The notes under the pieces were generated by a model, which was not told the DNA's origin, made no database searches, and was given only the letters and a program-made list of their open reading frames with translations. Below, piece after piece: positions 24,301-37,020 of a stretch of DNA of 64,000 bases. The DNA comes from Kryptolebias marmoratus (taxonomy: Eukaryota; Chordata; Actinopteri; Cyprinodontiformes; Rivulidae), in contig NC_051434.1 of the NCBI RefSeq assembly GCF_001649575.2, positions 12,670,333 through 12,734,332 on the forward strand, in the 5' to 3' direction. The position numbers were made by a program, and so were the translations under genes. Numbering within the stretch: the first letter of the stretch is position 1; every line of letters starts with the position of its first letter.

Positions 24301-27300
24301 TCAGGTACGTTTAAGCGACACGTGGACGCACCTTCAGGTTGATGTGCGCTCCGTGGGCCAGCAGCAGCTCCTGGCACAGAGCACCTTGGCGTGAGGAAGA
24401 GGCAAAGTGGAGTGGAGAAAACCCCCTCTCGTTCGGCTGAAGTAAGAGACCAAATAACCCAGTTAAAAAGAAACTTGTGCAGCAAATTAACCTGGGACCG
24501 TTAGCGATGAATGCTGACCTGGTTGACGTTAGCTCCTGCTTCGATGAGCTCACTGACCACCACGTCTTGTCCGTTATAACACGCTAAATGGAGAGGCGTG
24601 TTGCCATAGGCATTAACCTCATTCACCTACGAAGAGAGGAACAATCTTGTTTTTTTTCCTTTGACAACACGTTAAAAACGTATTTATATGTGAAATTTAG
24701 TTAAGTACTTACATTACTTAAGCTTAAGGAAACATGCACTTGATTTTAAAGCTATTGGTCATGCACATGTGTGTTTGTCAGTACTGACGTGGACACCCAG
24801 GCTGAGCAGGTAGTGAACTGTGCTGCTCATCCCACTGGAGGCCGCTGCATGAAGGGGTGTGTAGGCCTTCTTGTCCTTACAGTCGACCTCGGCCCCGCTG
24901 CCGACCAGCAACTTCACCACTTCCAGATGACCTGACGCAGAGAGGAAACAGATTAAGACAAGTGCTCCTCATTTTAAAAATACGAAATATGTTGTCCTAT
25001 CTGTAAAAATGGCGACTGCAGCTCTAAATCACAGCAATCTCACCCATGTAGGCTGCCCAGTGGATGGCTCTCCTGTCCTTCTTGTCAAAAGCATTAATGT
25101 TGGCTCCTCTGGACAGCAGCAACTTCACCATCTAACACAGATTACTTGGAATAAATAAGCGCTGAAGTACTAAATCCATTTGCGTAAAAGTTAGGAATAT
25201 GCCTGAACTTTAAGTTAGTCTGGATACTTGCTGTTATAATAATTTTCATTAGTTTCTGTACCATTTTGTGGTTATTTTAAACAAAACTTGAGTTTGATGC
25301 CAGGAACGCAGACAAAAAAAGTTCAAAGAAAGGAAGGAATGACAACTTAAAAATTAAATAAATGCACAAGTTAACGCTCTTCTGGATGATTTTAAGATCA
25401 GGTGATAATTTGGTGATGGATTTGGGTATAAAAGGTGCCCCCAGCCATGCCTTAAACCTTTTTTACAAATCAGAAACCAGAAAAGTAACATCATGCTGTT
25501 TTTATGCAAATAGGTAACTGTATATTAATGAACCTTACAACCGTTTTATATTTTTTTAAAAAGCAGGTTTGTATGTGTTATTTGTGCATTCAGGAAAAAA
25601 CGAACAAACCTCTACATGTCCACTGAAGGCAGCATGGTGCAGGGCGGTGCGTCCCGCCCGGTCGGATACATTGACGTTGCTCAGAAGCGGAGCCAAAGCC
25701 TCGGCGCAGCGAACCGCCTTGTTGCTTGCCGCCACGTGCAGCGGCGTCTGCCAGTTTTTGTCCCGAGCGTTCACGTCCGCACTGTGCTTTAACAATACCG
25801 CCACCGCATCCTGAACAGAAAGTAAGCCCGGGTCAGGCTGTGCAGACAGCAGAGTACACCGGGGAACAGTTCTGTCTGCCCCAACGACGCGCACGCCAGG
25901 GTTTGCAGGTGGCTGCAAGGGTGCCTAGAATTGTTTCGCTATTCTTAGAGGGCTGTCGTGCTGAAAATAGACCTAAGAAAGTGAAAGAGCATGAGCGGCC
26001 GTGTTAGTTTGGGCACAGTGCCCGGGACGAAGAACAATGCACGAACAGATGTTGACGGTTTATTAAACGACAAAAGATGCCGCTCAATTAAATGTCTGCA
26101 TGTGTGCTTTAAGATTCAGCATCACTGGGAAGGAGTTGAATTTTTCAAATCAACTTGTGGCTTCTCTGAAGCATGAAGGTCAAAGGAAGACTTGGCACTT
26201 TTCCACATTTTATTTTTTGTGTTGGATAATCCAAAAAAAACCACGTTACCTCACTACAGGAAGCCACCGCTCGATGAAGAGGAGTCAACCACTTGTTATC
26301 TTTGGCATTAACTCGAGCTCCTTGAATAAAAAAAAGAGACAAATTCAGACATGTCAACAATACCAAACACTTTCTCATTAATGTTATTTTATTCATAGAT
26401 TCTTCAGCTTGTTCATCTGTGTCTCAAAGAGATGACTTTCAGATATGATGAGAAATCCTAATCATTCCAAATATTTATGTAAAAAATAAACATGGTTCCG
26501 AAACTAAGAGGAAAAATAAGTCCATTAATGTAAAGATTATTCACATTTTACAGGCAAAGGTGAGCCAACAGTGCCTGGAAGGCACAAAATTTTCATAACC
26601 CTCTTTGGCATAGCCTTGGGTGTTAAAATAGCCTCGAGGCCGCACCTGTTGCTCACTCTTCACAACACTAAAAAACACTCAACGCGTTCTCGTGCTCGCA
26701 CATACGCCATCACTCTGCTCCTGTGTTACGCCAGCTTGAAACCCTCCTCGTGATGTGCTTGGACCATTTTAAAGAGCCCAAAAAGACCCCCCCCCCACGT
26801 TAGATGACTGATAAATACGAGGAAATGTCACCAGTTGCTGGTGAGCAAGTTGACCAAAGTAAATATGAAGAGTCATGTAAAAATGAAAAATATTAGATTT
26901 TCTCAAGGAATAGAAGAAAAAGTGCAGAGCTGCATCAAAAAATACAAGGAATGTTATGCTGCGCTTAAAGTTCAATATAGATTTTTTTTAAATGTGTAAC
27001 TAATCTTGCTTTTAATTTAATTTCACCCTCAAGAATGTTAATGGCACAGCATTTCCACTGAGGCGCATTGACTAGCAATAATTAAATTATTTACTTCTTT
27101 AGATTAAACGCCGAGCGTTTCTTGAAGGAATGCAGAATCGCCTGACACCTTTCATGCCAAAGTTTTAGGCTAAGATCATCTGACGTTGAGAAATGAAGGA
27201 CTTGTAGTCATTTCGCTCTGTTAGCACTTGGAGTATGTGTTGAGAGTGACTCTCAGCTACTACCACACCAAACTTTAACACAATATCTGTAAAATTCATC

Positions 27301-28601
27301 GAATTATAGTTATTTTTGTGTAGACTAAGGTCGATTAGCTGTGTTGGCCAACTTGAATTAGGTGGACTCAAAATGTTAACCAGCTGTAGATTCTGAGAAC
27401 ATAAATTAGGGACTGTAATATGTAAAAAAAAAAAAAAAAGAATCATAAGTTTAATGAATGCGGACAATAAGTCAGCTAAAAACAAAACAATAACTAAAGG
27501 TGAAAGGTGGAAAGGTAAGATGGCTGATGGATTGTAACGATGAAAGCATGTTTACCTGAAAGGATGAGCAGCTCGATAATCTCAGCGTCCCCCAGGTACG
27601 CTGCGGCATGAAGAGGCGTTCGCTTCTCGTTGTCCTGCGAGGACATTACGACACAAAGTGACAACTTAAAGCATGACCACCGCCTCCCGTTTTCAGACAA
27701 ACACGGGTCACACACAAATCATCCGCCGTGAGAGCAAAATCTATCGACTTTACTGCTGCAGACCACAGGAAACGTGAGATCAGAGCCCCGAGGAGACGGA
27801 TATCTGGAGTCTCTTCACCTTTGTTCCTCGCTGCACTCCATCACGTCAGCACAGCCTGCTGCATCACCCTCACCTCTCTCTCTATTAGAGTGCAGCGGAG
27901 AGCAATCAGCAAAGTGGGGCTATAAACAAACGTCATGTGACCGCGAGGAGCCTGGGCCAGTGCTGCTGACTCCAGGGAGACTCGGTGTGATGACCCCAGC
28001 AGTCCTGACCCACAGAGACGCAGGAGCTCGGGGAAGAGCAACGAATGGAGCAGAATGGAGTCTACGCTGAGAAAATGTTTACATGAAGATCAAAAACCCA
28101 CAGAGAGAAGGCCACGGGAGGTGAAAAACAACGTCCTGTAACATCTGAAAAGCTGGCGTAATAAACGGCTGCCTGAATAAGATTAGATGGCAAATCTGCC
28201 AAAACGTTACCCAGTCATCTGAACTCAACTCACTGAGGCTCCCTTTGTTGCTGTTTGTGTGCCATCAGAACAACAAAAACTTACAATAAAATACTCTCTG
28301 AAAACAGAAATCGATCAAAAATCTTCAGCCAAACAGTTCAGATGAATGTGAGGCGAGAAAAGTGTGAATTACCTGAACGTTGACATCCTCCTTCTTGAAA
28401 ATAAGGGAGCGAACTTCATCTGGGTCCACGTTAAAGATGGCTCTTAGCAGAGATGGCTTGGAAGACACACATAAAAACATCTTTACTTCCATGATGACAG
28501 CTGTACCATCAGTCACAGTTAGAAGAGTCACAGATGGGACCGTTCCCACTCGAAGCGGCTCTAATTCCAGGCTGGGACAGAGCCACAGAGCCACACGTGG
28601 C

Positions 28602-28637
<36 letters not shown>

Positions 28638-31600
28638 CTCTTTGTTTATCAAAGCCGAAGCCGCAGGAAACGGCACGTAAACACGTGCATTATACACAAA
28701 CGATTACAGAAAGGTTTGTGCCTGTCTGTGAGGGGTTAAAGCTGAACTCTCTCTGCCACGTAAGGCCAGAACAGCTGATTTGAATGTAAAACAACTATGT
28801 AAAATGTGCTGAACGTGGGAAAAAAATTATATATATATTAACGTTTCAACATCTCAGAAGCATTTGGACAAAATGTGAAGTTCTTGAATGGACAGTAAAA
28901 AGAAATTAGGAGGAAGAAATTGCTGTGGAAGTGAACAAAAACACCCTGGAGACACAGATCAGTCAGTATTTCTCATCTTGGTTCTTGTGCCGAAATAAAA
29001 ACATCTGGTATGAGATGGAAGTACTGCCACGTAACACGAGGAATGTGTGAAACGTGTTCCTCTGCAGTCGTGACAACCCTTTAAGATACAGGTGGAAAAG
29101 CGAAGTGAAGACTTGCTCAAATCAAACACATATTCAAATTGAAAGAAAAAGGGAAGTACAGCTATTTTAAGCTCAGGATTTAACTACAGACGCTGGCTTT
29201 AAAATACAGCAGGTGTTTTTGTACTCAAGGTTAGTTTGTTGTTACCAGACGTAATATTTCTAAGTGATAACAACACTAACTTTACAAATACAACTAAAAC
29301 AGACCGCAAGTGAACGTTTACCTCCTCTTTACATTTTTTTCAACTTTAACAAATGATCATTAAAAGAAAATATTGTAATTGTTACCCTTTTTTTTTAAAA
29401 CGGGCTGAAACAATATCGAAAATTAACCAAAAACCTAGCAAAACAAAAGGATTGTTGACATGATTGTGCAGATTTTTTAGTTCCCCGAGAGTCTTCAAAT
29501 TGCAGAGGTCTTTTGAAATCCACAATGTTGCAATTTTTCTCCTTTAGAATACATTAACTCTACGAAACACAATGATTCATTGATAAACTTTTCCCACTTA
29601 TAGACCGTTTGTCCAGAAAGGACTGAAAAAAAGAGGAATGTAAAGTTACATTCAATATAGAGCGTATATAGTTAGTTAATAGTTAGCAGGAGCAGATGTG
29701 TGATTAGCACCCTGACGTCAACCTTGTCGTGCAGCTTGACTTTTTGTTGTCCCACAATTACTCACTTGTTTTGGCTAAAAAGGAGCGTCTAGTATGTCAG
29801 CATCAATCTCATACCTTTGAAACAAATGGCTAAAACAAAGACGGAGAAGCTACAAAGGTCCTGCCGTGAGAGCTAGCACACCTTCTCCTTTCTCGAAGCT
29901 GCGCCCAGAAAATGAAAAGAGCTTTTAGTCACTTCCAGCAGGTAATCTTGTCCTTTATTCATCCATCCCTGGAGACTACAAAAACCAGGCTTTGCTGATA
30001 AGCTCCACAAATCAGGAGTCTTCTCATATGCCTTGACTACACTTGTTATTTTTAGTGCTGGATGACAGGTGTTGCCAGTCCATTGTAGTTTTATGCAACC
30101 AGACATGCTTCAGTACAAGTTTAGACTTTAGACCGAACAAAACCCCAGTTAATGCTGTTATTTGCATTAAAACTGCAGATACACCTCACATGTGGCAAAC
30201 CCTCCATTAAATGAAAACAGAAACGCTCGTTTAAAAACAGCAGAGAGCTAAGTAGAGGCGTCCCTCTCACCTTGTCATCCTGAGCAGCAGCCTTTCTAGA
30301 GGCATGATGAGATCTGCGGTCAAGAGATGATTTGGGCAGAGGCGGAGGGGATGAAGAACACGGCTCATCCTCCTCCACCTCCTCCAACACCACGATACAC
30401 ACTCGACTGGCCCGTTCCGACCGCATCAGGAACAGACGCTCGCACGGAATCAGTCACGCACATACGCGCTCACACACACATAGATACACCGTGTTCCTTT
30501 TCACATGTGTGCGCAATCCTATAGCGTAAAGGTCAGCGAAGCAGCCCGTAAAAAGTGGTTTTCCCCACGTAAACAAACACTGCACATCTTCACGTAAAAT
30601 CCAAAGAGAGATCCAGCTCTGTCCTCTATCTGTCAGTGTCGCTCTGCAGCTCGTCTCCTCTCCTCTCTCCCTCTCTCTCTAACCCACACTCACACTGTCT
30701 GTAGCGGAGACAGCAGGGAATTCCTCTGCGTAATGGTGGCGGTAAGAGGCATGCGGCAGAATGAGCCTGGGCTGCCCAGCGGCACAACAGGAAGCTACAT
30801 ATCCTCGGCGCTGAAGCTGCAGCTGGGAACGCGCACGGTCCCTGCGATCAGCTCGGATGGGGCAACGGCACCCAGCATGTGTGTGTGTGTGTGTGTGTGG
30901 GAACGCATCGCTCGTTTCAGACAGACTGCTGACTCTTTCATAAACGGAGGAGAGGAGGGGGAGGGGACTGAGCGAGAAAGCGAAAGAGGGAGACAGTGGG
31001 AGACGTAACTGCAGGCAGGTATCTAGAGCCATAAGGAACACAAAGAAATGTAAAGATAAACAAAAGCTAACAGAGAAACTGAATTAAGTCAAGAGTGGGA
31101 AACTAACAAAAATGTACAGTATGGGCTTTATTCTGACGGGAAATTGTAATCAGTACACTTACTAGTTGATACTTATCTATAAATTTATAAGAAAAGTGAA
31201 GCTCTGATGATTGGTTTGTACACACTTGTCCAAGACTTATTTTTCTCTGTCCAGCAAACAACAGCTCATTTGTTGAGCACTTTCCAACTGTCTGGGTATC
31301 ATATGATTCATCTGACATTTTTGTTTTATGGATTTAGTCCTAGTCAAGCAGAGCTCAGACGTTTGTTATTGTACACTAAAGCAAGATGTCAAGAACTGAA
31401 AGGCTCCTTTATATTTAAGGACATCTAAAAAGCTTTAACCAACACAGTGTGGTTTATTAAAAAAATAAATAAAAAAATGTGCAGTTCTAAGAAATATTCA
31501 GGATTTAAAAGAAGAAGTGGTCTTTCCTTCAAAGTGATATACGTTTAAATAAAAATGGATATCAGGTAATTGCAGGTCCGTGTCTGTGTCCTGTCCCGTC

Positions 31601-34600
31601 TTTGGCGGAACATGGCAAAACTTCAAAAGTTCCCATCTCATTAGAAAACTGGAACAAACTGGCTTTGCCAGAGAATGTGAGGGTAGCTAACAAGACCAGT
31701 CTGTGCGTGCACGACGGTGTGTGTGTGTGTCTCCGGCTCCTTCACATTCAGCACAGATCCTAAAAGGAGCAATCTTGCCAGGCCACACAACCCCATTAAC
31801 TCAGAGGGAGGAACAGCGCAACGGAGGGCAAATGAAAGGGAGAATCGGTTCCATTCTGCAGCTCTAAACTTTGAGTCAAATAGCCTCGCCATTTAGAGAC
31901 TTAATTAAAAAAATAAGAGACTTAATATGAAGCCCAGGCTGGGACCCTTCTGTTGCAACGTCAATATCACATTACAATTTTGCATCAGTGGCTCAAACGA
32001 AGGCGTTGTGTTTGGCAAAGCGAAAGGCTCAACTGACTGTTTTTTGTATCTCACCGACGAGTACCAGGGATGCTTTCAGCAGCATTACTAACCCGTAGTG
32101 ACAGTCTGTCAACAAAAACTGAGAAAACAATGTTTCGCTGTTGTTTGCACCAAGTAAATCCGGTTTTAGAGCTTGATTCATATATTAACTGAGACAAAAA
32201 GATAAGAAAAAAAAAAGCGGGTATACATAATCTCAACAAGGCAATGTAAATAAAAAAACAATCTACTCTCGGACAACGTCACACGAAGCCTGACGTGACT
32301 GCAGGTCCGTGTGTGAGTGAACGTTTGCAGGGTTGGACTGACCTCTGCTCTGACCGAGCGACAGGATGCAGTGGTGTGTGTGAGTGTAACGTAATCCCAG
32401 AACAGAAGCACAAAAGCCTGCACGTGTCAGCCAGCGTGCATGTGTGCTGGCACACTTACAGTCCTCCCACAGACTGGAGCGATGAAGCTTTAAAGGTAAT
32501 TTCTACCAAAGCTTTGCAACACTTCGTAGGAAAAGTATACTTATAAATTGTCACAAAACATATTTAACTTTTTCATGAAATGTACAACTTATATAATCAG
32601 CCTGTTTACCAAAACTATTGCATGAAGTGCAGCATGAAGAATGAACACATGACCAATAAGTGCTGCCGTTTCCTTACGCTTTTCTGCTGTCGTTCATGTT
32701 GTTTCCCACTTGGACAACTATATTTCAAGTGTACTTTAAATAGATGTGACATCGATGTAACACCAATAAAATATCCAAAGACAGTATTCTTTATGGCTAA
32801 GGGTCGTGTGGCTGAGACATGGACAACAAACATTTAATCGGCCCCAAACAAGCTGAGATAAAATCACTGTGTATTTACATTATAACGATATTTGTTAAAA
32901 AGATCCTTATCTCTCCTTACACTAGCATGATTCTAAGCAACAGGACGCCCTCTAGAGGCCAAACAACTAAAAGGCTTTGCCAAAAGTCAGAGAAGTTTCT
33001 GTCTCCAGTTCAGCCTCAATGAATGCAACTATTTTTGTCCTTTTGTCCGTTTTCTATCAGTAAGCAGCACGGAGAACAATGAAGAATAGAGAGTGGGGCT
33101 CTAATCACAAACGCTCTTCCGTCTCCCTGACTGAAAGCTGGACAGTTCAGGAACACAGCTGCACGATCAGTGACACGTTTTCAATCAAACTCAAAAAAGC
33201 TACAAAAATAAAATTATTATTACAGATTTTAAAGGCAGTGGTAAAACAACACTACAGGACCTCTAAGTCACTGATGTTACAGTTTTTATATTAAATGATT
33301 AAAATACTGTAATGAACAACTAATAAGTCATTTAGTTTGCAAAGTATAAACAAGTATATACAGTAACCAGTTCTGGGAAGCTCAAAGTAGTTTGTAACTA
33401 ATAATAATAATAATATAAATTATATATATATATTATACTCCACTGAGCAAGAAGCAGACATTTTCTTCAATTTCAATTATTTAAAAAAATAATAAAGCTA
33501 TCATTATATATTTATTTAAGAAATATAAACTTGTCATTTAAATATAGGGTAACAATGCAAATGATTAAATACAAATTACTGATCAAATTTTCAGTTGGAA
33601 TGTCAGCTATTCGTCAGGGGAAAAAAGCAGAATAATCACTTTAAACTGATGAACAGACTTCTAACTAACCCAATATTTCACATTATTATAATGTTTTTAT
33701 CTAATTTTTGTCTAAAACTACCCTATAAAGTGCAACTGTGGCTCATCAATTCAGTTACATGATACCTGGGTATTAAAATTACAACCTCTTATTTTGATTT
33801 AAATTCCCAATGAACACAAGACTCATTTGATTGTTTGCATAAAAGATAATTTCTGGATAAGAACTGTGGTTGAAAGTGTTAAAAAAAAGTTTATCCTGAA
33901 CTAGTTTCAATGACATAGTAGTTTTCCATATATATTGATAGGTATTACCGAAATGCAGGTACGCACTCAGTGTAAACACAGCACCCTGCTGGAAGCCAAG
34001 GGTGGCCATAGTCTGCGCAGGTAAACATACGTAGAATTGGACAAGCGTAGAGTCGAGGAGAAGACGTTGAGGTGGAAATATATTCTGCTGCTAAACACGA
34101 AAGAAAGGGGCCACAAACTTTACTCAACAAATCTGAGGGTAATACGCAAAAATAAATCAGAATCGTCAGACTTCTTTGTCTCAAACGGCTCTTCTGTGGA
34201 CGTCAACGTTGTCGACCTATTTTCAGTCATTTAGCCGTTTCCGGAGTAAACAAACACAAGCGTACAGACGCCAAACCTTCAGAAATTTTGAACATAAGGA
34301 CACTTTAAGCATCGACACGAGGAAACAAACTGCGCTGGTTTCATTTTGACCCTTCTTCAGTTCATTGCAATGATAAGTACCTTAAATTGAAGCGCAAAAA
34401 CTAAAGCAGGTGCGTCACGTTTTGTTTCACTTAAAACTAAATGAATCCACCTGGAGCTGTGCAACAAAAACGGAAAAATTAGCACAAGCAAATCGCAACG
34501 CGTGAACTGATGAGCCAAAAAATATAAATAAAATAACGGAAAGGGTACTTTTAGGTTGTGCCGTGGTTCGAGCAACTAAAAGAAGAGCTCATATCTGTGT

Positions 34601-35626
34601 GCGTGCACCACCTGAGGACCTGCGGGCCTTTGGAGGACACTGATCCTCTGGATCAGGCGTGGTCAATCCTGGTCCTCGAGGGCCACTATCCTGCACGTTT
34701 TACTTGTCTCTCTGCTTCGACACACCTGATTTGAATCAATGGGTGATTAACAGGCTTCTGCAGAACATGAAGAGGTGATTTAAGCACTGAATCAGGTGTG
34801 TTGGAGCAGAGAAACAAGTAAAACGTGCAGGATGGTGGCACCAGAAGGACCAGGGCTGCCTGCCTGTCCCCTGCTCTGGCTCGTGTCTGAGTGAAAGGCA
34901 GCTGCAGACCTCAGATCAGCTCAGCACCACCTGCTACTTCAGCCTGACAGCCTTTCTCGTGGGCTGCAACAGGTGACTGGACGTGGAGCCGCAGCAGGGA
35001 GACAGCTGGCAGAGCGAGACCCGGAACCGACCTGTTGTCGGCCCGTTTCTGACCCGAGTCGAGCCTAATGGGACTTGGCGTGAGCGATGAGCACAAATAA
35101 GGCAGCAGAAGCAGGGGAAGTTAGCCACCCTGAAAAAACAACAACAACAACAAAAAATACATATCCACAAAGCTGTGTTCATCTGTGCATCACCACTACA
35201 AAGAAAAACTGCAATAAATAAAAACGTGTCCAAATATATATTAAAGAAATTGTCAAACAGAACAACAAGTGACATGTTAGCATGCTTGCTAATTTTGTTT
35301 ACTTTTGCCGCTAGCTAGTTAGCTAACGTCACATTTAAGACCCCAACAGGGACGCAACATTAGCTTAGCCTTCAGTTAGGGGTTGTGTTACGGTGGAAAA
35401 AACTAACAAAAAACATTATAAATATAAACAAATGTGGCTGTTAGCGAACCTGGGCTAGCACTGAAATGGACGTGACGAGATGCTGACCAAAACGAGCAGA
35501 TCCGCGAACCGAACTATTGTTCGTCGGTCCTCTGCGAGCCGAAACGACGGTTCGCTTCGGCTAACCCGATGTTAGCTCGGACGCCTAACATAACCTCACC
35601 TGGTCTTGTATCTTCAGCACAGCCAT
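18375..35626 (-). CDS. ankrd28: ANKRD28: ankyrin-repeat regulatory subunit of protein phosphatase 6
   Basis: ANKRD28 (PP6-ARS-A) is a scaffold of ankyrin repeats that joins the PP6 catalytic subunit and SAPS subunits. Coding exons, 5' to 3': 35626-35600, 28456-28373, 27634-27556, 26330-26250, 25810-25610, 25131-25044, 24931-24789, 24626-24519, 24436-24332, 23894-23816, 23603-23489, 23312-23230, 23149-23096, 22506-22438, 22351-22211, 22105-21994, 21898-21872, 21590-21516, 21367-21166, 21043-20956, 20824-20707, 20555-20336, 20230-20143, 20061-19978, 19893-19745, 19654-19572, 19033-18951, 18873-18782, 18673-18375. Sum 3177 nt: 1058 residues plus stop, against about 1053 in human. The start reads 'MAVLKIQDQ' (human MAFLKLRDQ-type), followed by continuous ankyrin repeats ('TPLHxAA' motifs) and the diagnostic tail '[10 protein letters not shown]...' ending '[11 protein letters not shown]', which separates it from ANKRD44. 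No frameshift was found. The teleost a/b paralogue cannot be decided. Confidence 0.95.
21872..21898 (-). other. ankrd28: 27-nt microexon of ankrd28
   Basis: Minus-strand exon flanked by a GTAG acceptor and a GTAAG donor, encoding 'IASVRPLDA', phase 0 on both sides. It aligns with the 'IASETPLDV' stretch of human ANKRD28, so the microexon is real and lies between two ankyrin repeats. Skipping it would keep the frame. Confidence 0.85.
22660..23034 (+). mobile_element. Solo LTR candidate in an ankrd28 intron
   Basis: The 375-base segment begins TGTAATGG and ends TTCCACA, that is, TG...CA with short inverted ends. It is flanked by the 4-bp direct repeat AGGG on both sides (22656-22659 and 23035-23038). 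Inside it, in forward order, are a TATA-like 'tattaaaag' near 22890 and an AATAAA-containing AT-rich stretch near 22975-22982, the expected promoter and polyadenylation parts of an LTR. There is no internal retroviral or retrotransposon coding sequence next to it, so it would be a solo LTR formed by recombination. It lies antisense to ankrd28. The 4-bp duplication suits a gypsy- or ERV1-like element, but the family is unknown. Confidence 0.55.
27165..27440 (+). repeat. Dispersed repeat, copy 1 (ankrd28 intron)
   Basis: The segment shares blocks with 36778-36900: 'gactctcagctactaccac', 'caaacttta', and 'cttgaatt' followed by 'ggactc'. The two copies have diverged and differ by a 30-40 base insertion. 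It is an old dispersed fish repeat of unknown family; limits are approximate. Confidence 0.55.
30271..30426 (-). CDS. ankrd28: Candidate alternative first coding exon of ankrd28
   Basis: Minus-strand ATG at 30426 opens a 156-nt, 52-codon exon ending in a GTGAGA donor at phase 0. It could splice in frame to the common exon at 28456, which is also phase 0. The peptide starts '[19 protein letters not shown]', then has a Ser/Pro-rich and a basic part. It would replace the nine-residue 'MAVLKIQDQ' start by an acidic, probably disordered N-terminus. No acceptor is required if transcription starts just upstream (30430-30900). I do not recall a matching family peptide with certainty, so this is a prediction from ORF, donor and phase. 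Confidence 0.5.
34654..34866. mobile_element. Foldback MITE (hAT-like ends)
   Basis: The left arm 'cctggtcctcgagggccac' followed by 'atcctgcacgttttacttg', and then 'acacacctgatt', is repeated as its reverse complement at the right end (about 34785-34856). The arms are about 80-90 bases around a short centre. The ends begin CAGG and finish CCTG, as in hAT-type non-autonomous elements that are common in fish. I could not find a clean target duplication. Confidence 0.65.
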
Positions 35627-35900
35627 GTCCCGAGGAGTGCGGCGAGACGAGCGAAACAAACTGCGGACGAGCAGCCCCGGAGTTACTGTAACATAACTAC
35701 CCGTGGGGGGGTGGGGGGGCTAAAAAAAGAGCGGAGGAGCGGAGGAGCTCACCCCCCACCACCACCGCTTCCTGTCAGGAGGAGTAAACTCACCACATTA
35801 CAGGAGACGGGCTGAGGAGCAGCAGGACCGGGCAAGACGGGGAACTGCGAGTCGATTGCTCCATCTTTTCACCTCCGTGTAGCCTCGGGGTCAACATACT
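35450..35900 (-). promoter_or_regulatory. ankrd28: ankrd28 main promoter / 5'UTR region
   Basis: The interval around and upstream of the ATG at 35626 is richer in CpG than the surrounding introns (for example 35500-35560 and 35620-35670) and lacks a TATA box, as expected of a housekeeping promoter. The transcription start is not defined. A G/C-run with purine bias lies at 35700-35765. Confidence 0.45.
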
Positions 35901-36354
35901 TGTCTCGTTACTTCATTTCCCGCAGCACGCCCTGCATGCTCCAGATTATGCAGCTCATACTCGATCAAACTCATAGCATGCCCCAAAAAATACAAATATA
36001 CCATCTACCCGAGATACATTAATACACAGAACACTTTAAAATGACCCAAAACTACATACCAGGCACATTATATCCGAATAAAGCCCTAGCTAAATCATCT
36101 AAAGCAGGTCTACTCAACAGGTGGCCCGCGGGCCGAGTGTGGCCCTTTGTTAAATGTGTGTGGCCCCCTTTCACAAAGCTGTGAGAATCCCACACTGAGG
36201 GTTAGAAATAAAAAGATCATTTCTAAAGACATACTTGTTAGAAAACTAATTTAAAGGTAGATTAGGAAGATTAGATGCTGTTTTAGTTACCGGGATCACT
36301 AGATGGTGATTGATTACAGCAGAAGATTGCTTGTGCCAGCACAGGTCACATGTC

Positions 36355-36767
36355 CATCCATCCATCCATCCATCCATCCATCTATCTTCTTCCGCTTATC
36401 CAGGGTCGGGTCACGGGGGCAGCAGCCTAAGCAGGGAGACCCAGACTTCCCTCTCCCCAGCCACTTGGGCCAGCTCCTCCGGGGGAATCCCAAGGCATTC
36501 CCAGGCCAGCCGAGAAACATAGTCCCTCCAGCGTGTCCTGGGTCTTCCTCTGGGCCTCCTCCCGGTGGGACGTGCCCAGAACACCTCACCAGGGAGGCGT
36601 CCAGGAGGCATCCTCACCAGATGCCCGAGCCACCTCAACTGGCTCCTCTCGACGTGGAAGAGCAGCGGCTCTACTCTGAGTCCCTCCCGGATGACCGAGC
36701 TTCTCACCCTATCTCTAAGGGAGAGCCCAGACACCCTGCGGAGAAAACTCAATAACACGATGAGCAC
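36355..36767 (-). mobile_element. LINE 3' end (C-terminal RT-ORF remnant with GATG tail)
   Basis: On the minus strand an open frame of over 110 codons encodes the conserved C-terminal part of a fish LINE ORF: blocks such as 'LRWLGHLVRMPPGRLPGEV', 'RRPRGRPRTRWRDYVSRLAWE' broken into its parts, and 'AGEREVWVSLLRLLPP'. It then ends in tandem GATG units (seen forward as CATC repeats at 36352-36381). A GATG-type tail suits RTE/Rex3-like LINEs. It is 5'-truncated and nested in the hAT-like element, so it inserted later. The C-terminal coding frame is still intact, so the insertion looks young. Confidence 0.65.
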
Positions 36768-37020
36768 ACTAAAAGTGAGTGTTGGGAAAGACTCTCAGCT
36801 ACTACCACGTCAAACTTTAGCAACCATTCTAGTACTGGCCCGTGTTGACTAGGCGGCCATCTTGAATTGGATTGACTCCAGATGTTTATTATAGATGACT
36901 TTCTAAGAGTTTCATTAAAGTCTGTGCAGTGGTTCGTGAGATATTTTGGCAACAGGCCGACAGGCGAGCGCAGACATGAGCAAAAACCTCGATCATCCGC
37001 CTTCTGACAGCGGCGGATAA
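36766..37020 (+). repeat. Dispersed repeat, copy 2
   Basis: It shares 'gactctcagctactaccac' and 'cttgaattggattgactcc'-like blocks with the copy at 27165-27440, and ends near 'cggcggataataa', a common ending in fish dispersed repeats of this kind. It lies inside the hAT-like element. Confidence 0.55.

Larger units (their letters stand above)
28457..35599 (-). other. ankrd28: ankrd28 intron 1 (7.1 kb)
   Basis: Apart from the candidate alternative first exon (30271-30426) and a foldback repeat (34654-34866) this stretch shows no coding structure. It holds (TA)n runs at about 28605-28634, 28829-28839 and 33420-33432, a (GT)n run at about 30878-30898, and AT-rich unique DNA from 33300 to 33700. 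Confidence 0.7.

Noticed and set aside
28605..28634. (TA)n run as a possible CRISPR or origin-like structure
   Set aside because: Simple microsatellite; there are no spaced repeats anywhere in the window that resemble a CRISPR array.
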